A stretch of DNA of 7,890 nucleotides. Origin: an uncultured Kouleothrix sp. GTDB lineage: Bacteria > Chloroflexota > Chloroflexia > Chloroflexales > Roseiflexaceae. This document shows positions 6,262-7,890 of this stretch, one piece after another. Position numbers and translations under genes: made by a program. Where the stretch lies: NCBI GenBank assembly GCA_937858455.1, contig CALLYN010000078.1, positions 1 to 7,890 on the forward strand, written 5' to 3'. Numbering within the stretch: the first letter of the stretch is position 1; the number at the start of each line of letters is the position of its first letter. Under the pieces are notes generated by a model, which was given only the letters and a program-made list of their open reading frames with translations, was not told the origin of the DNA and ran no database searches.

Positions 6262-6324
6262 CTAACCAGACCGCGCGGCCGGCTTTTTGCTCTGCTTGAC
6301 CTGCTTAACAAATGCGTTGATCAT
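6262..6324 (-). CDS. Candidate leader peptide, lysine-rich (20 aa)
   Basis: A short ATG-to-TAG frame starts about 26 nt after the predicted transcription start and ends about 30 nt before the terminator-like hairpin, where a leader peptide would be expected. The peptide starts MINAFVKQVK and contains four Lys (including the adjacent AAA AAG pair) and two Gln, with no Leu, Ile or Met after the start. It lacks a clear Shine-Dalgarno sequence. Its last codons (CGG TCT GGT) form the 9-nt segment that can pair with the hairpin loop, so ribosome position here could in principle affect the fold. A chance ORF remains quite possible. Confidence 0.3.
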   Translation of the reverse strand: MINAFVKQVKQSKKPAARSG

Positions 6325-6356
6325 GTGTGCACGTGTAGTTGTTTTAGACGGCGGCG

Positions 6357-6385
6357 AGTATAGCATCGCTCCTGTAAAAAGTCAA
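6357..6385 (-). promoter_or_regulatory. Sigma70-like promoter of the leuC operon
   Basis: On the minus strand, TTGACT (6380-6385) and TATACT (6357-6362) are separated by exactly 17 bp, close to consensus for both boxes. The expected start is near 6350. The stretch is AT-rich compared with its surroundings and lies in the intergenic region between divergent genes. Confidence 0.75.
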
Positions 6386-6414
6386 GCGGTGGTTGAGACG
6401 CGCGCGCTGCAAAC

Positions 6415-6443
6415 TTGACAGAAGCGCGGCTTCCCGCTATGCT
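6415..6443 (+). promoter_or_regulatory. Sigma70-like promoter of the aldolase/SDR genes
   Basis: On the plus strand, a perfect TTGACA (6415-6420) is followed after exactly 17 bp by TATGCT (6438-6443). The expected start near 6450 gives a leader of about 70 nt before the ATG at 6521. Its -35 box lies only 29 bp from that of the divergent leuC promoter, so the two polymerases would compete or share an operator. Confidence 0.7.
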
Positions 6444-6520
6444 GTTGCCGCATCTGAGCCTCCGAGGCGTGATTTCCGCCTTGCTGAGTTCCAAACTCTT
6501 TCGCTCAATCGAGGTATGCC

Positions 6521-7705
6521 ATGCACCAAGAAACCTGGTCTCCGCTAGTGGAACCCGCGATTGGTTCCGCCGAGCGCCTGAGCTTCACAACCGCCGGCGA
6601 CACGACCAACCAGTTTGTGTTGTGGTTTGCCAACCGGCTGCAAGAAACCTTGGCCCGCCAGGGCCACATCCATCGTACGGGCGCTCACGATGGTGGCGAG
6701 GGCTCCGGCGAGGCGGGCGCCGAGCCGCCGGTGCGGCTGGTGCTGAACCTGTGCGATTTCGACCGGCCGCGCCCGGTGCACCGCCGCGGCCAGGGCACGT
6801 TTGTCGCCACGATCGTCGAGGGCGCCGACGACGAGCGCGAGGTGATGAAGGCGGCCTACCCCGTGCTGGTGCGCTCGCTCTCGAATATGGTGGTGCTCAA
6901 CACGCGCATCGGCGGCGTGCTCGAAAGCCACTTCATTACGATCGAGCAGGGCCACTATGTCGTGCGCCACGAGGGCGACGACCAGGAGTTCTTCGAGCGG
7001 ATCTTCGAGCGCATCCAGCCGCTCGCCTGCAGCCACCTGGTGATCAACAACGACTTTGTGCCCAACCTGCCCGAGTCGCTCTGGAACGGCGACGAGCCGA
7101 CGCGCCAGATCAGCTGGGCCGGCAAGCAGCTCGACACCATGGGCCTGCTGCCGGCGGCCTTTCCGATCCACGAGTTCCTCACCGAGCGCGACCTGCGCCA
7201 CGTCAAGCGGCTCTACGGCATCGGCGGCCTGAGCTACGGCAACCTCAGCGCCCGCGCCCTGCACGACCCGGACACCTTCTGGATGTCGGCCTCGGGCGTC
7301 GATAAGAGCAAGCTCGAAACCGTCGGCCGCGATATCCTGCTCGTCACCGGCTACGAGCCCGAGCAGCTGATGATGCGCCTCAGCGTGCCACCGCAGGTCG
7401 AGCCGCGCCGCGTGTCGGTCGACGCGATCGAGCACTTCATGATCTACCGCGAGCATCCCGGCGTCGGCGCGATTGTGCACGTTCACGCCTGGTGGCGCGA
7501 CCCGATCCTTTCGACCCAGGTGAACTACCCGTGCGGCACCTACGAGCTGGCCAGCGAGGTGGCCGAGCTGGTGCGCCAGGCGCCCGACCCCTCGCGCGCG
7601 GTGATTGGCCTCAAGAACCACGGCCTGACGATCACCGGCCCTTCGATCAAGGAGATCTTCGAGCGGATCGAGGGCATGATCGTGCCGCAGGTGCCGATGT
7701 CGTAG
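6521..7705 (+). CDS. Class II aldolase/adducin-family protein with extra N-terminal domain
   Basis: This 394-residue protein has a C-terminal class II aldolase/adducin domain from about residue 215. It shows GLSYGNLSAR (N241), the phosphate-loop-like MSASGVDK (255-262), the metal pair VHVHAWW (H320, H322) and NHGLTITG (H367 as third metal ligand). The catalytic acid position, 19 residues before H320, is Asp (D301 in SVDAIEH). That matches AraD (ribulose-phosphate epimerase) more than FucA-type aldolases, which have Glu. Family members cleave or epimerise sugar phosphates, or are non-enzymatic. The first ~200 residues form a distinct domain I do not recognise; it contains LVLNLCDFDRPRPVHRRG and a VVLNTRIGG segment. 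GAGG lies 6 nt before the ATG. The substrate is unknown. The SDR gene downstream suggests a small carbohydrate or hydroxy-acid pathway. Confidence 0.85.
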   Translation: MHQETWSPLVEPAIGSAERLSFTTAGDTTNQFVLWFANRLQETLARQGHIHRTGAHDGGEGSGEAGAEPPVRLVLNLCDFDRPRPVHRRGQGTFVATIVEGADDEREVMKAAYPVLVRSLSNMVVLNTRIGGVLESHFITIEQGHYVVRHEGDDQEFFERIFERIQPLACSHLVINNDFVPNLPESLWNGDEPTRQISWAGKQLDTMGLLPAAFPIHEFLTERDLRHVKRLYGIGGLSYGNLSARALHDPDTFWMSASGVDKSKLETVGRDILLVTGYEPEQLMMRLSVPPQVEPRRVSVDAIEHFMIYREHPGVGAIVHVHAWWRDPILSTQVNYPCGTYELASEVAELVRQAPDPSRAVIGLKNHGLTITGPSIKEIFERIEGMIVPQVPMS

Positions 7706-7789
7706 CGACGCCGGAGCTTGGTTTGGGGCGCGCGATCCGGCCTGCGCCGCGCGCTCGCCGTTGAACGTACATCCAATCGGGGGTGCCGT

Positions 7790-7890
7790 ATGGCTCAGCT
7801 CGGCGAGAAGGTTGCGATTGTCACCGGCGCGAGCGGCGGCCTTGGCCCCGCGACGGTCGCGGCGCTGGTGGCCGCCGGCGCCACGGTGCT
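7790..7890 (+). CDS. Short-chain dehydrogenase/reductase (N-terminal part)
   Basis: The 33 complete codons visible read as the first strand and nucleotide-binding turn of a classical SDR: GEKVAIVTGASGGLGPATV, with the TGxxxGxG motif intact, then LVAAGATVL leading into the second strand. SDRs are cytoplasmic NAD(P)-dependent oxidoreductases; the catalytic Ser-Tyr-Lys lies beyond the window. A GGGGGTG stretch sits about 6-7 nt before the ATG. The gene follows the aldolase-family gene after 84 nt on the same strand with no terminator between, so co-transcription is likely. Confidence 0.88.
   Translation, partial: MAQLGEKVAIVTGASGGLGPATVAALVAAGATV

Larger units (their letters stand above)
5969..6350 (-). 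promoter_or_regulatory. Long structured 5' leader of the leuC operon
   Basis: From the expected transcription start (about 6350) to the leuC ATG there are about 380 nt with no convincing long gene. In transcript order it holds a 20-codon ORF (6262-6324), a 7-bp stem (GCTTGTC/GACAAGC) overlapping the terminator-like hairpin by 2 nt, and the 12-bp hairpin at 6205-6233. These are followed by a small stem GAGCA/TGCTC at 6156-6170 and a nested stem at 6126-6156. Last comes a GGGCG/CGCCC stem at 5985-5999, ending a few nt before the AAAGGAGA ribosome binding site. A 10-bp direct repeat (CGAGCACAGC on the plus strand) occurs at 6094-6103 and 6112-6121. The layout fits an attenuated or riboregulated biosynthetic operon. 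I do not see a T-box core or a riboswitch that I recognise. Confidence 0.55.

Noticed and set aside
5969..6350. T-box riboswitch ahead of leuC
   Set aside because: I looked for the AGGGTGGNACCGCG-type T-box core before and within the hairpin and did not find it.
6545..7621. 358-codon minus-strand open frame opposite the aldolase-family gene
   Set aside because: It lies wholly antisense to a protein with intact class II aldolase motifs and shows no recognisable domain.

Overview
The window is GC-rich and densely coded. It looks like the chromosome of a free-living bacterium. My best guess is a Chloroflexota (Chloroflexales-like) genome, from the GC-rich codon use, the archaeal-type LeuC/LeuD/LeuB proteins and the long class II aldolase. 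That placement is inference from protein style, not a database match. No mobile element, rRNA, tRNA or CRISPR was seen.

Minus strand (about 6385 down to 1): a probable operon read right to left. A strong sigma70-like promoter (6357-6385) is followed by an unusually long leader of about 380 nt. The leader holds a short candidate leader ORF and a 12-bp GC-rich hairpin followed by a T-rich run, which is a candidate attenuator. The genes are, in order: leuC (isopropylmalate/homoaconitate-type dehydratase large subunit), a 14-unit 21-bp tandem repeat array filling the gap after leuC, a LysE/RhtB-type exporter, a Cys/Met-metabolism PLP enzyme, leuD (dehydratase small subunit), a YfcE/MJ0936-like metallophosphoesterase, a nucleotidyltransferase-fold protein, and the first 67 codons of a LeuB-type dehydrogenase that leaves the window at base 1. 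LeuC, LeuD and LeuB would catalyse isomerisation and oxidative decarboxylation of a 2-(substituted) malate, as in leucine biosynthesis or a related 2-oxoacid chain extension. No leuA-type synthase is visible.

Plus strand (6415 to the end): a second promoter, back to back with the first, drives a class II aldolase/adducin-family protein with a long unassigned N-terminal half. A short-chain dehydrogenase (SDR) starts just downstream and is cut by the window edge.

The two most unusual items are the 21-bp minisatellite-like array wedged between leuC and the exporter's ribosome binding site, and the leuC leader. In the leader an upstream segment is complementary over 9 nt to the loop region of the terminator-like hairpin, so it could act as a conditional switch. 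The leader ORF has no leucine codon but four lysine codons.
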